Below, one piece after another: positions 42,316 through 53,733 of a DNA stretch of 64,000 nt. Below the pieces are notes generated by a model. That model was not told the DNA's origin, searched no databases, and worked only from the letters and a program-made list of their open reading frames with translations. Numbering within the stretch: the stretch's first letter is position 1; every line of letters begins with the position of its first letter. Both the position numbers and the translations under genes were made by a program. The stretch is from Notospermus geniculatus. Taxonomy: Eukaryota > Nemertea > Pilidiophora > Heteronemertea > Lineidae. Where the stretch lies: contig NMRB01000698.1 of the NCBI GenBank assembly GCA_002633025.1, positions 145,183-209,182 of the forward strand, given 5' to 3'.

Positions 42316-43608
42316 TACTTTGAATATAGCTAACACCAGAGTTGACTATAAAACGATTATACATGTAGTTACAAAGGAAACGGAATAAATTCTACAAAAA
42401 GATTTTTTAAGCTGACACTTCCTTGCAGTCAAGACGGCAGCGGTTTTATTTTGACGTCGACAAGTGGTGTCGTCACTCGTTTACACTACCTTTGTTTTTG
42501 TAAACAGTCAGTGTCAAAACAACTCATTAGATTACTGAATATTAATCCGCGTGGTCTATTTGTGGACATTGGATTTAGACTCATTAATCTGTCTTAACAC
42601 GTAGACGATCAATCAGCTACATTCTCGCATAATTCGTCGCAGGTCAGCGTCTGGGACAAGCAAAATAATGGAGTGACCTAATCCTTGGATAAAGTAGCAG
42701 TGGTTTTGCTGTGGGGGATTTTGACAAAAATTTCTCTGTCTGAATGCAATCAAAACAAAATTTAAGACAGCAAGTAAAAGATTTTAGCGCGAATTCGCTG
42801 CATTGTAATACTTTTTCCTGTTGATGACACCTTCGGTTATTTCTAAAGCCCGATGGACACCTCACAGACGTCCTGGCGTCATCCCGCCGACTTGCCCGGA
42901 AAACCGTGGGAGACCCTTCCTGTTGCGAGGGTGCAAGGGCCAGGAACAAAACCCTGTCCAGCCAAGTGACCAGCGGTGTCGTTACTAAGCAATACCCTGA
43001 TAAGTAGGGCCGGACAGGTCTTTGTCCTCTAAGCAAACACGGGGCGGATATTGGTTTTGACGTTGTGGCCAGGAATCAGACCTTTGTTGAATCTTCAAAT
43101 AGATGTAAACGAGTTTAAACATTCTGGGTTTCTCAATTCTTAATCCGTTTTGCGCCCTTTTAAGTTAATCACCCCCTTCATCAAAATAAATGAAGTTCAC
43201 TCTCTTAGGGCGTTAGGGATCGCAACCTCCAGTCTCTGATTTAGAAATGAATCTATGAGATTTACGGCTCAGCGTCTGAATGAGCGGAGCAGCGAGAAAG
43301 TCCGATGGGACACTGTAGTGGCGTTCATTTTGCATATCGCCGTGTAGTGGCGTTCATTTTGATCCGACACCAAAACTGAATCAAAGATCAGCGGTCCTAT
43401 AGGCTATCAGTGTGGGCATTTTGCCTACTTTCCAAATGTGGGCATTTTTACCGTGGGCATATTTACCATGGGCATTTTACCGTGGGCATTTTAACCTACA
43501 TTCATGTGGGTCATGTTCCCTGCCTAGTGTTACGGCAACATGAAAATCTCAACTTTTCAATGCTCATTGTGAAGTTTTGGATGAATCAAAAATGGCTCGA
43601 TGGAAAGC
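42316..43608. other. Non-coding stretch (copy A)
   Basis: Matches 58986-60380 except for a MITE in B at 59925. A reverse frame of 130 codons (42644-43036; 140 codons in B, 59274-59696) begins LRGQRPVRPYLSGYC. Its end is frameshifted between copies and visible substitutions change residues, so I do not call a gene. Confidence 0.4.
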
Positions 43609-43612
43609 AAGG

Positions 43613-43737
43613 AATGGCTGGTATTCATAAAAGTTAGCAAATGCTTTTACTTAAGATTTGCACAGCGAGGTCCAATGTGAATGTACTACAAAACATGAAG
43701 TAAAAGCATTTGCTTGCTTTTATGAATACCAGCCATT
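43613..43737. mobile_element. Foldback MITE with AATGGCTGGTATTCATAAAAG ends, private to copy A
   Basis: Almost perfect arms: AATGGCTGGTATTCATAAAA left, the inverse right, core TTGCACAGCGAGGTCCAATG. Copy B reads GGAATATTATCACC across the empty site (about 60391). Confidence 0.85.
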
Positions 43738-43794
43738 ATCACCACCCGTTTACAAATGAACTCACAGTACCTGTAGGTATAGGTTGGGGTTTTG

Positions 43795-43900
43795 CAAGAA
43801 AGTGCCTGCCTGAAGAAGACCCCGGTTGGGGTCGAAAATTTGCAAAAAAGGCTAGAGGACGACCTCATAGGTATAGGTATCATAGGTATTGGTTGGCAGA
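43795..43900. repeat. Dispersed GACCCCGGTTGGGGTCGAAAA repeat plus GGTATAGGTA microrepeat (copy A)
   Basis: Inverse of the element at 40247. Followed by repeated ATAGGTATAGGTATCATAGG. Copy B has unrelated sequence here (60455-60560). Confidence 0.6.
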
Positions 43901-44075
43901 TATTTAAAGTGACTGTGAAATTAGGAACCATGATGGCTGGGCCTTCCAGTTATTTCGGCTCCGAAGCCTTCACACGCTGAAGGCGTAGTTCTAGCCAAAC
44001 CAAGCGACAAAGTGCACTACATGGTGACCATGTCCTGTAGGCTCAACGTCTCGTAGCACGCCTTCTGTGTAGAGA

Positions 44076-44076
44076 N
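44076..44076. other. Single N hiding a missing segment
   Basis: Copy A reads AGAGANCTTCTATTATAAC where copy B (60738-60815) has about 66 further bases between AGAGA and CTTCTATT. The N therefore marks an undersized gap rather than one ambiguous base. Confidence 0.85.
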
Positions 44077-44099
44077 CTTCTATTATAACAGCCATGTAT

Positions 44100-44877
44100 C
44101 TTATCTCATGTCCGATCTTAGGCCATTCAGGTCCAAATTGCAGCCCCGCCGACCCGAATAAAAATTCTCCCGGCATGATTGACAAATTTTCTTTTCTAAG
44201 ATCTCGAGAATGTCGGTTTCTGTAGAAGTTTGGTGCGAAATCTTGATAACTCCTTGTCACCAGTTCAGTTGAGATTAATTTATTGTCATGTTTTTATAAT
44301 ATGTTTGTTTGTTTGCACTAATCGCAGACGAGTTGTACTCGCAATAACTGCTCGCGATTCACGCAGACCCCCGCCATTTTGATCTTGATAAAATTTTTCC
44401 TGCAATTTGTTGCACAATGATACCATTCACATCAGTCTGATGTATATCAAAATTCTTGTAACATTTCGTCCAATGCATTCTCCCTTTAATTGGGTGCGAA
44501 AATATTCACCTTTTGATTCTTAAAGGACCGCTTGACAACAAACAGTTTGACAAGTACTTAACTTTACAAAGGACACCAAGACGTTTTATTTACATAGGTA
44601 TAGGGGTGAATACTGTCCGAGTTGCACTTCTGATAGCGATCTGGCGTGGGCTTACCCATTTTGATAAATACCTTTCCGTTTCCATTAAAAAAAAACATAC
44701 ATACTAGCCGTCATGTAGTTTAGTCAACCTTACCGAGGTCAACCGGTATGAAACTGCTGAGATCCCTCTTCCTTGACAAAACCCTTTTTTCCAACGGCCT
44801 ACTCGCTGGGCATTTTGAGGGCACTGTTCTCTACGTAATATATTCCATAATGTTATAGCCAGAGTTTGCTCCGTAAA
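44100..44877. other. Non-coding stretch (copy A)
   Basis: Nearly identical to 60820-61610. No gene was recognised. A CCCCCGCCATTTTGATC word lies near 44368. Confidence 0.45.
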
Positions 44878-45117
44878 GCTAGGAATCCACCATTGATTTT
44901 CAACCTGATTTTGCTTTGCGACTTGCTTTGCAACTGGGCACTCGATCGCCAAAGTGGACTCGCTAGACGTGATTTCCACCAAAGTGGCGAAGATGTGGTC
45001 AATTTCAGTCGGCAATCGGTCGGCGACCGGCATCAGTTCCTTGCGATCGTATTCAATCGCAGATAGCAGGTTGCAAAGCAAGTCGCAACGCAGAAAATCA
45101 GCAGTGGATTCCTAGCT
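44878..45117. mobile_element. Terminal-inverted-repeat element with AGCTAGGAATCCACC ends (copy A)
   Basis: Left AGCTAGGAATCCACCATTGA and TTTGCGACTTGCTTTGCAAC; right, the inverse words ending GGATTCCTAGCTT. The allele is at 61611-61850 and a left-end fragment at 54667-54800. The 125-codon reverse frame over it is an element frame. Confidence 0.8.
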
Positions 45118-45970
45118 TGATACGTTGACATACTTCCCCTAAGTTGTGCTGAGCAACATCCTGGCTACATTCTGCTACCTTTATCATGTTTACAGTGTCA
45201 TCACGCCTCAGATTCATTCATAACGTCACTTTACACAAGATCAAACCAAAAATTCCTACACATTTATATTAAAACTCACAATAAATTGAAAATCAAACAT
45301 TGCACTTAAAGTTAATTAGTAGAACCGGGTTGTAAAATGACCTCGATCAACTAAACATAAAGAACCACTTAGTATATCACACTTGCGGATGACTTTTCCA
45401 AGTCGATGTATAATTCAAAGTTACTACAGTTCAATAGATTTCGCTGTAATTTAACACCTAGATATTACTTTTGAAAAAGCCACGATGGGTTGGCCTCGGG
45501 TTAGAACATCTCCCTCGTGCCCACCCGAGTACTTAATTATGAGGTGATCCGATTGCCTAACGCTGTGATGTTGCACACACAGGCAACGCGATCCCGACCC
45601 ATCACTCGCCGCGAGCCTCTCAGATCGGGTGACTAATCCATATACAAGAACTCTGAAATCAACATGGTTATGATGTCGATTCGCGTACTAAGTTTTTCAT
45701 ATTTTTCATGCACAATACTGGTTGTGTCTGGAACTAATTGCGCAACACCTGATGCCCATGTTAGAACGTATACATGCATATTTTTTCCTTTTTTTACCAA
45801 ATGCAGTACATTATGGCATGTTACATGTACGTTTAAACCCGTTTGGAGATGCATCAAACACCCTCCGATCAGTCAGTGACAAGGCAGTGCCCCCGTACAC
45901 CTCCATCAGCAATGCTCAGTTGGTATGAACTCCACCATGTTTGGTCTATCACACGGAATTCGCGTCACAA
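45118..45970. other. Non-coding stretch (copy A)
   Basis: Matches 61851-62710 closely. Contains a possible degenerate tRNA-like or SINE-like segment (about 45488-45630). No gene was recognised. Confidence 0.4.
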
Positions 45971-45972
45971 AA

Positions 45973-46102
45973 TAGGGACTTTTGGCTCCGTATCGTCGTC
46001 GGTCGTGTCACGTATGACGTATCGAGCTATGCCATTTTCTATCAAAGTGATACGTCATACCTGGCACGGATCGACGATACGGAGCCTTGCCAAAAGTCCC
46101 TA
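45973..46102. mobile_element. Foldback MITE with TAGGGACTTTTGGCTCCGTA ends (copy A)
   Basis: GGGACTTTTGGCTCCGTATC at the left and its inverse at the right, with inner TATGACGTATC and GATACGTCATA. TA flanks both sides. Shared with 62711-62840. Confidence 0.85.
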
Positions 46103-47600
46103 ATATGAATTTAGCATTGGACACAACTCCCATTTGCTAAAACCGACTTGAAGAAAGTCGGTTCTTCAATAGTCAGTTGGTGGTTCAGTCCGCCATTTAC
46201 AGGAAAACGGACAATTCGTCTGACAAATTAAATATGAAATCTGAGTTTGGAGAAACTACCAAACTTAATATACGAAATTTAGTTTTTCATAAGGAAATAC
46301 ATGTATTGAAGAATTTTCAAATATCAAGCAAATTTTGGCAACATTTTGCGATTCACCCTGTAAGTTGCTTTTGTCGCGATGCGCCAAATCGTCGGCAACT
46401 TCGGCACAGTTCCACATCCCATTCCTTTATTCTTGCTATAAGCGACACGTCAGCACATCAAAAGATAAATCACTTTCTAATAATTTCATCCGCTCAATTT
46501 CTTAATAAAATTTGCTCTATTTTCCAAGCGTTTATATGTTAAGTTGACGTGACATTGTCTATATCCGCGCCGACATGGGTGGCGACCCTTTCGGAAGCCC
46601 TACCCTCAGGAGACGCACCCTTAGGCTCATGATCAATCATAGGACCTGTCAGGAAAGTCATAGAAATTTGTCTATAAGATATTCATATAATTATGCTTGC
46701 AGTGCAATTCCGTACCAATTCCGTGCGAAACTAGCGCGAGAATCGTTGACTAGCTCTCTGTTTCTCTCATTTTTAGTGCATTTGCATTTAATGCATGTAA
46801 CTTACATGTACACAGGCATGCAGTGGCAGGACTGCAATTTTTGAACAACTAGGTTCAATTGGCAAGTCACCACATATACAAGTTACTAGGCCTACAATGA
46901 GCAAGGCCCTTTTTGCTTTTTTTAACTTCCTTAGCAAAGGACCTCTCATCAGTCACAGAGATTGGCCATCCTTCCACCACTGGAAGGGTAAGTATAAGAC
47001 CCCACGTGAGGAACAAACAACATGAGTAGCCTTGGATGGCCTCTTCGATACTTACATGTACCAGGGCCAATAATGCGCCGACTTCTGCCCAGATGAAAAA
47101 TCTCCGAGGCGAGGTCGCAGTTTGGTGTTCGTTAGGCTTGCTACTAGAATCAAGACAATCACACCACTAAACAACAAAATCAACAAAGAACTCGAAGAAA
47201 TTTCCACCAGATGGCATTTATTTTTCATCCTTTCACAAACATTCAGAAACTCACGACTCGACACTAATTCTCAAATAAACCTTTCTAATAGACCACGCAA
47301 TGATAGCAAACACGACGAAATTGCATTCGACGATTCGTTTCCAAAATCTAAGTTTAATTTGAGAAATTTTACGTAGCACTGCAACTTCTTTTGAACTCCA
47401 AACAGCATCCAATACGCCTTTGTTGATGCTCGCTCGCTGTATCAAGCGCCTTGTTGACTTTCGAGGGCTCTTGTCAAATCATGGCACAAAGTGATCACCA
47501 CTCAAGTCCTCTCACCTTTAAGCACTTCTTAAGTGCTTGACAATTGGGGTAAAGAAAGGCAAACATGGCTGTGGTTATATCAAAGTCATTATAGATCAAG
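46103..47600. other. End of copy A and its unmatched tail
   Basis: 46103-46977 matches copy B; 46978-47600 has no partner in the window, as copy B is cut at 64000. A frame at 47122-47376 and reverse frames at 46867-47264 lack recognisable domains. The copy A to B junction is at about 47600. Confidence 0.5.
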
Positions 47601-47767
47601 TGACGTCAGATGTAATAAACTGATCCTTCGTATGAAAACATTGGATAACGGATATGAAACGGGTAGGCCTACTGAGAAACGAGAAAGGGAACTTTCTCCA
47701 ACCTTCAGTTCTGCAACATGCAGTGTGCCTCACTCGTTTACAAAATGTTACGTACGTGTGCAAATAA

Positions 47768-47915
47768 CAGGGAGGTTTAGAAATCAAACGATAAACGTAA
47801 ACTTTACGACAACGTTATTTTTCACACATTAAGCAAATTTTATACTGCATTTTCGGTACAAAAATAACGTTGTCGTTAACGTTTACGTTTATCGTTTGAT
47901 TTCTAAACCTCCCTA
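47768..47915. mobile_element. MITE family 1 (copy B), core inverted relative to copy A
   Basis: GGGAGGTTTAGAAATCAAAC left and TTTCTAAACCTCCC right. The core reads TGCATTTTCGGTACAAAAAT, the inverse of the copy A core. Confidence 0.85.
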
Positions 47916-49020
47916 ATATTTTTACGATGCAGTTTCCAGAAGTATCTGCTTGCCCTTTGACAGAGCATGTTACATGGAATTTTTTTAAATACTCTCCAAA
48001 AATTGTCTCATCCTCTCTGAAACACCCGGGAACTTAATCGACCGCAGAAAGTCAAATGAGATGGCTATAAAATCATCTATTTTCACTCAGCGTTCATTGT
48101 ATTTCGATCAACGCAATATTCTGACGCAACCGACCGTGAACATATACAAAAATCATAATTGTGGATATCTAAACGTTTGAAGTCGAGAATCGAATTGATC
48201 AAACACACCGCTCGCGGTGTTAGCTGGGGTTATATTGTTTTTTCGATATTCAAACAAGTCATTGGTCGATATTCAAACTACACGTAGTCCATTTTTCGTA
48301 CAAAAACATGGTTAGCCAGGAGAAACGGAGCGAAATATGTACACCTAATGTTCAACTGAAGGCCTAGGCCTTCTTTTGGTTCCGTCACCTGCACTGACGT
48401 AAAAAAACAAAACAAAAAAAACAGACGACAAGTCTCATTTTTGAATTCTCGCGTTAGATCTCGCCTAGCACGCGATGCAATGTTTACACGGCGTTGACAT
48501 AAACTCTTGTGTTGTGGCCGGACAATCATATATGACACCTCAAATTTCGAGCAATTCTCCAGAAATTGCTCAGATAAGCAGCGATATCACACGAGTTGTA
48601 AAGTAACATAACTACCCAAAATTGAGGCAAATTATGCAAATTTCATCGCGGTGTACCGTCCCGTATAAGAACAGTGTACCAGCCTGTGGACAAAGAGGCC
48701 GTCCATGTTCGTCCAAATTTAGAAGGTTCGTAGATCTGTAGATGATAAGGGATGAATGAGGTAGCATATGGCAACAACAGGGTAAGCCGTTGTCAAACTA
48801 GGCCATCTCCGTCCCTCGGAACGGCAAGGAAGCGTAGTCGGATAATGTCGGGGAAGTACTCGCTCAACTGAAGTGCATTCGCTATGCATTTACAAAAATC
48901 CTATATTAACCCCAAACTTGCTTCTCCTATTTTCGCCAATGTTATGCAAACTTTTAACTTTACGAAGGATTAACCAATTAAGTAGCTTGAGGTGGTCAAC
49001 TCGCTTAAATCTTTGTTTTC
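47916..49020. other. Highly conserved non-coding block of unit II (copy B)
   Basis: Partner of 32010-33120; see that entry. Within 48179-48860 I saw only a handful of base changes. Confidence 0.45.
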
Positions 49021-49157
49021 TAAGGGCTGATTCATACTCGCTTGCGGACCGTCAAGCGCATGAAACTGATCGCAGGTTTCCACGACGTGAATGTGCACAC
49101 GCAGTGAAATTGATCATAGTCGGCGCAAAATCCGGACGGAGTATGAATCAGCCTTAA
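49021..49157. mobile_element. Inverted-repeat element with GGGCTGATTCATACTC ends, private to copy B
   Basis: Element 49024-49154 with inverse ends (GGGCTGATTCATACTC and GAGTATGAATCAGCC). TAA is duplicated at both edges and present once in the empty site of copy A (about 33126). A TAA target duplication suits a PIF/Harbinger-type MITE. Confidence 0.8.
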
Positions 49158-49191
49158 TGCGATCGCTGTTACTTCCAAAACGTTAAGGTAG

Positions 49192-49600
49192 ATTCATACT
49201 TTGCGTTTTGCGCTTTGCGCGTGTCCGTTTCCTATGTGAGTGCGTCGTAGAAAAAATAATTTTATTGTTCGTACCACACAAAAACATAGGGAACGGACAA
49301 GCGCAAAGCGCCATACGGAAAAGTATGAATCTAGCTTTAAGGCCAATTCATACTTCTCCGTTTTGCGCTTTGCGCTTGTCCGTTCCCTATGTTCACATCG
49401 GAAACGGACACGCGCAAAGCGCAAAACGCTAAGTATGAATCTACATGTACCTCAAAGGCCAATTCATACTTTGCGTTTTGTGCTTTGCGCTTATCCGTTT
49501 CCTATGCGAGTGCGTGGTAGAAAAAGTAATTTTATTGTTGGTACTACACATAAACATAGGGAAAGGACAAGCGCAAAACGGAGAAGTATGAATTGGCCTT
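49192..49600. repeat. Array of foldback units of the TTTGCGCTTTGCGC type (copy B)
   Basis: Three units as in copy A, but the middle one has lost most of one half (about 49344-49442). Confidence 0.85.
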
Positions 49601-50005
49601 TAGGCCACGCTTATTTTATTTGTTGGATTACGGATTTTTACCATAGAATGCAAGTACGGTAGGGAGAAAAAAAAATAAAAATAAAAAAGTCTTCCTTGTT
49701 ATTTGCTGCCTGCTTCACCGTCACTGAAAGGTAAAAATCTTCCCCATCAGCCGTTTTGGCTGTTCACGTTCCTGCACAAGGCATGCTGGGAGCGATGGGA
49801 TGGGGCAACTATGTGGAATTGCAGAATTTTTCAACTGAATTTTACGATTGGCGCGGAAAAAAAATTGTTTTCGTGTTTTCTGGGGCTGGCGAGGAAAAAA
49901 AAGACTGCCGAAAGTGGTAGGTCGGGAAAATTATTTTTTTTTCACTTTCTGATTTTTTAGGGTAGGAGGGTCCGTAATCCAACAAATAAAATAAGCGTGG
50001 CCTTA
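49600..50005. mobile_element. Harbinger-like MITE of 400 bp, private to copy B
   Basis: The 32-bp ends at 49603-49634 and 49971-50002 are perfect inverses (first 20: GGCCACGCTTATTTTATTTG). TTA is duplicated at the edges and copy A has the empty site near 33612. The interior has A-rich runs and no transposase. The 3-bp TTA target suits PIF/Harbinger. Perfect ends point to a recent insertion. Confidence 0.88.
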
Positions 50006-50996
50006 GTGTCCACTTCCGCATACTGCCATTTTATTACTAACAGTCTTACTCTAAACATTATCTGCCTTATAAACCGTAGCACAGTGTGTGTAGGCCTCAA
50101 CACAATACACCACCATGTACATCATCTGATTCATACGTGTAGCATGTCCATCGCTACATTTAAAAAAACGAACTTAGTTAATGAGTAGTTAGGCAACACC
50201 ATACACACTGATTCTTAAAATACCTCTACAGTAGTTGACGCTGACTTTGTACTTTCTAGACGTATATTCACAGCCGCACTTTCAGGCGGTCAATGGATAT
50301 TTCCCACTGATTTATGATACTTTATAATTTTGCTTTAGCTTTATTAGTACCTAGTTTAATATTCCACCGTAATTTAATTATTATTACGCATAGATATCTT
50401 GGTCCGTTGTGTATCATCATCGTAATCGGATTAAAGAGTAGCTGGACGGAAAACTGAGCCTCGCTGACCTGTTGCCGCGAAGGTTAAAAATAAAACCTTG
50501 GTGTGATATTGTGAATGAAATAGTTGAATCACAAAGGCCTACGCTATCCGTGTAAATATTACATTTAATTTGAATTTGAATTCCAATCGATTTGTCCTAT
50601 TCTGTATCGACAGATGCATTTTATTATTGATGACGTCATTATCATAATATCTGCATGGCTGGCTGTATAGTACATGAAATAACTGGTTATATAGTCATAT
50701 GATTAAAGTCATATGATTTTATAAACATTGGGTCAAAAATGTCACAAGCTAGTAAACTTAAGTGGAAGTATAAAAATCACGTTGAAATCTCACAAACGGT
50801 TTGACCTAGAGTACTGATATTTGATACAAGTGTACCTTAACTGCAAGCGCACCTACCAACATGCCAAATTTCTGTTCCACAGAAATCACTTGATGTCAAG
50901 CATTTTCGACCAAAATTCTGGTTACAATGTTATTGACATTTGCATAAATATTTTTGTTTATAGTTCTTTTCCTTTGTTATCGTTTTGACCGGAAGA
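50006..50996. other. Non-coding stretch (copy B)
   Basis: Matches 33605-34620. No gene was recognised. Confidence 0.45.
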
Positions 50997-51144
50997 TAGG
51001 GAGGTTTCGAAATCAAACGATAAACGAAAACGTTAACGACAACTTTATTTTTGTACCGAAAATGCAATGCAAAATCTGTTAATGTGTAGTATAAAAAATA
51101 ACGTTGTCGTAAAGTTTTGGTCGTTTGATTTCGAAACCTCCCCA
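50997..51144. mobile_element. MITE family 1, private to copy B
   Basis: GGGAGGTTTCGAAATCAAAC left and GATTTCGAAACCTCCC right, TA on the left. Copy A has uninterrupted CGGAACATATTCCCAAAA (about 34611). Confidence 0.85.
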
Positions 51145-51469
51145 TTTTCCCCAAATCCTCGAACACACGTTTTTATGACCCTTCCGCGTTGAACGCTAAC
51201 AATACCCTCGGTGGTTTTCAAAATTTTCAAGTGTCCCTCGACATATGAGGCCCAGTAGTGGTGAGTAATGTAGCAGTGATTTACTAAATGGACACAGGTG
51301 TTCTCGTCCCAGAATCACAGCCGGTTTCTCGGCGGGCTGCTGTCTACCTCAGCTGGATTCCCTCCTCCTTCCTCCGTATACCGTGCGCTGACAACGTCTG
51401 TTTTAATAGGCGGAGATTTTTCAGTATTTTTTCACCTGCACGCGCGGAACTCGATGACCAAAATGCATT

Positions 51470-51755
51470 TTCAGAACAATTTAAAAATACATGTATATTC
51501 TAAAATCCGTTTTAAGAACAATTTAATAATACATGTATAATCTAAAATCCGTTTTGAGAACAATTTAACAATACATGTATATCCTAACCCGTTTTAAGAA
51601 CAATTTAATAATACATGTATAATCTAAAATCCGTTTTCAGAACAATTTAATAATACATGTATAATCTAAAATCCGTTTTGAGAACAATTTAATAATACAT
51701 GTATAATCTAAAATCCGTTTTCAGAACATATTAATAATACATGTATAATCTACCG
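51470..51755. repeat. 42-bp minisatellite (copy B)
   Basis: Same unit as 34945-35230 with a different order of the AAG/GAG/CAG sub-types, showing internal turnover after the copies separated. Confidence 0.9.
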
Positions 51756-51837
51756 ATAGTTTATAGGCTTTAAAACAACAAATTTAACTTCATATGTAAG
51801 TTTAAAACTTGTTGCCCTCAAACCCTATAATGTATAC

Positions 51838-51970
51838 CAAAGGCTTCCTTTACATAGTATACGGTATACGAAAACGCCGGTTAACAAAGGCATCCCGAGG
51901 ATTCACGACTGTGAAGCCATTGTTAACCGGCGTTTTCGTATACCGTATACTTCTATGTAAAGGAAGCCTT
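51838..51970. mobile_element. Foldback MITE with AAGGCTTCCTTTACATAG ends (copy B)
   Basis: Better preserved allele of 35316-35446. The arms pair through ATAGTATACGGTATACG and AACGCCGGTTAACAA. Confidence 0.85.
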
Positions 51971-52859
51971 GGGAATTCATACTGTTTTTAGAGAAAAAAG
52001 GACAATTTCTATGTGCTCGGCCCTAAATAATGCAGTTTTCTTTGACGCAGTTAGATTCAACCTTACCTTTCTCGAAAGTCTTTTTGAGCGGAGCTTAAAA
52101 ATAGTGATAAAAGCACACTGGCAAAAACTGCATAAAAAAACTGAACAAAGTTATTCTCTTTTCTTCATTGACGTTCTCGAATTCTTGCGTGTTACAAAAA
52201 TAGGTACTCGGTGGAATGCGTACACATACTAATTTCAACAATTTAATATAATGAGTAGAATTCGACACCAGGTAATTTTTGTATCAAATTCGCTTCAGTT
52301 CGAAAATTGCACCGATTCGATATTTTAATCCTGTTGTATTCATAAATAAAGTGATGGAAATTGTCACGGAATTTGATACCGATGTTCAATTGAGTCAGGG
52401 TTGTTCATATTGAAGTTTTTTCTTTTCTTTTCTGTTTCAAGCAATGACCGTAAAATGAACACGTGAAATCTGGTTGATAAATAGCTTAAATTTATAAAGA
52501 TCTTTGATTTTATAAACGTGTGCGTTTTCGTGCATGTCGCGAGTGATTCCAAAATTCTGGGAGCATTTTAACATTTATGCCAAAGAATAAAAAGTAGTGA
52601 TTTTTTAAATATTTCTGTTTCAAGCAATGACCATAATGAATAAGCGAAATGTGGTTGGCATTCCTGAAACAACTGAAATTTATAAGGAAATTTACCGAAA
52701 TTTTATAAGGAAATTTACTGAAATTTATGAGGATCTTTGAATAAACATGTACATTTCGTGGATAAATCGAAATTTTCTGGGAGCATTTTCAACATTTATG
52801 CTAAAAAATGAAAAGTTATGCTTCGTAGCTGAAACATTCACTCGATAGGAAACTACGAT
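51971..52859. other. Non-coding stretch (copy B)
   Basis: Matches 35447-36599 with the copy A element at 36027 absent. No gene was recognised. Confidence 0.45.
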
Positions 52860-53130
52860 CGGCCTCAAACGGCGTAGGTTACAAAAACGTTTGACAAAAT
52901 CATATCAACTAATTAGCAATCAATTCTTAAGGTGACAGTCAATTAACACCCTGATTGATTATCATTACACAGGGTAATTCGTTTTCATCACTGGTTAGCC
53001 GTCTAACTCGCTAATGAGGATATGCTAACTTAGCGCTAGCGGTTGGCTATGTTGGATCTTGTTCCTAGTTAGCTTGTTAGCATTCCTCTGGGAGCTATAA
53101 GGTCGTGATATTAGCCAGATCCGTTGACAT
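52860..53130. promoter_or_regulatory. Homeodomain-site-rich conserved block (copy B)
   Basis: Partner of 36600-36860, with the same CTAATTAG, CAATTAA, ATCATTA and CTAATGAG words. Seen differences are single bases that mostly spare these words; one changes TGATAATCATT to TGATTATCATT. Confidence 0.35.
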
Positions 53131-53599
53131 CAGGTGTTAGAAAGGTTAATGATTAATTTGTATCAGTTTTGAAAACATAGATTTTACGCGACGTGATATT
53201 TATGACGTTGCGTGAATAATCCATAGGGGATGAAGAACATTTCTTCGTTCATTGTCCAAAAAGAATATAAGTTTTGCACAGTGTATGACTTGCGTTTTGA
53301 ATTTACTTCACTGAATAAGAAGGTTATTTTTCTTTAAAACCCATGATATATTTTTGCACCATTTGTTTCTTAACATTCTTTACTTCCAAGGGCAAATGTT
53401 TTATAGAAGTATGGAAATCGTCTAAGTGATTTGAGCTACCCAGAGCGATCGTGGATCGTCGGGTACTGCAACATCACCCATGACCCCAGGTGCCCTTTTT
53501 AAGGGAATTTCTTAAAGAACAATCCTAAGCCTTTTATATTAAATTTAGTTTTTTTAATAGATATTCAAAATACAGCACAAAAAACGACACACAAAATGA

Positions 53600-53733
53600 C
53601 AAGTGTAAGTAAAGTCGTCTCCGAATTTCGCAAATTTTCGACCCCAACCCGACCGGGGTCGTGCCTGAGGAAGACCCCTGTTGGGTCGAAAATTGGTGAA
53701 ATTCGGAGACGACTTTACTTATACGTGTACTTG
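53600..53733. mobile_element. Foldback element of the GTCGTCTCCGAATTTCGC type, private to copy B
   Basis: Arms AAGTAAAGTCGTCTCCGAAT (53607) and inverse (to 53720), with a GACCCCAACC/GGTTGGGTCG-like centre. It is the complete form of the repeat that occurs in part at 40247, 43795 and 56604. Absent at the matching place in copy A (about 37385). Confidence 0.75.

Larger units (their letters stand above)
31731..46977. repeat. Large direct duplication, unit II, copy A
   Basis: This segment is colinear with 47601-64000. The match begins at TGACGTCAGATG (31731 and 47601) and can be followed to the CCATCCTT word near 46970 and 63991. Shared landmarks are the foldback array (33172 versus 49192), the 42-bp minisatellite (34945 versus 51470), the homeodomain-site-rich block (36600 versus 52860), the mariner-like MITE (41108 versus 57669) and a terminal inverted-repeat element (44878 versus 61611). 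Private insertions in A are at 36027, 37202, 38198 and 43613. Confidence 0.9.

Noticed and set aside
42644-43036. Reverse frame of 130 codons preserved in copy B (59274-59696)
   Set aside because: Its end is frameshifted between copies and visible substitutions are mostly non-synonymous. No domain is recognised.
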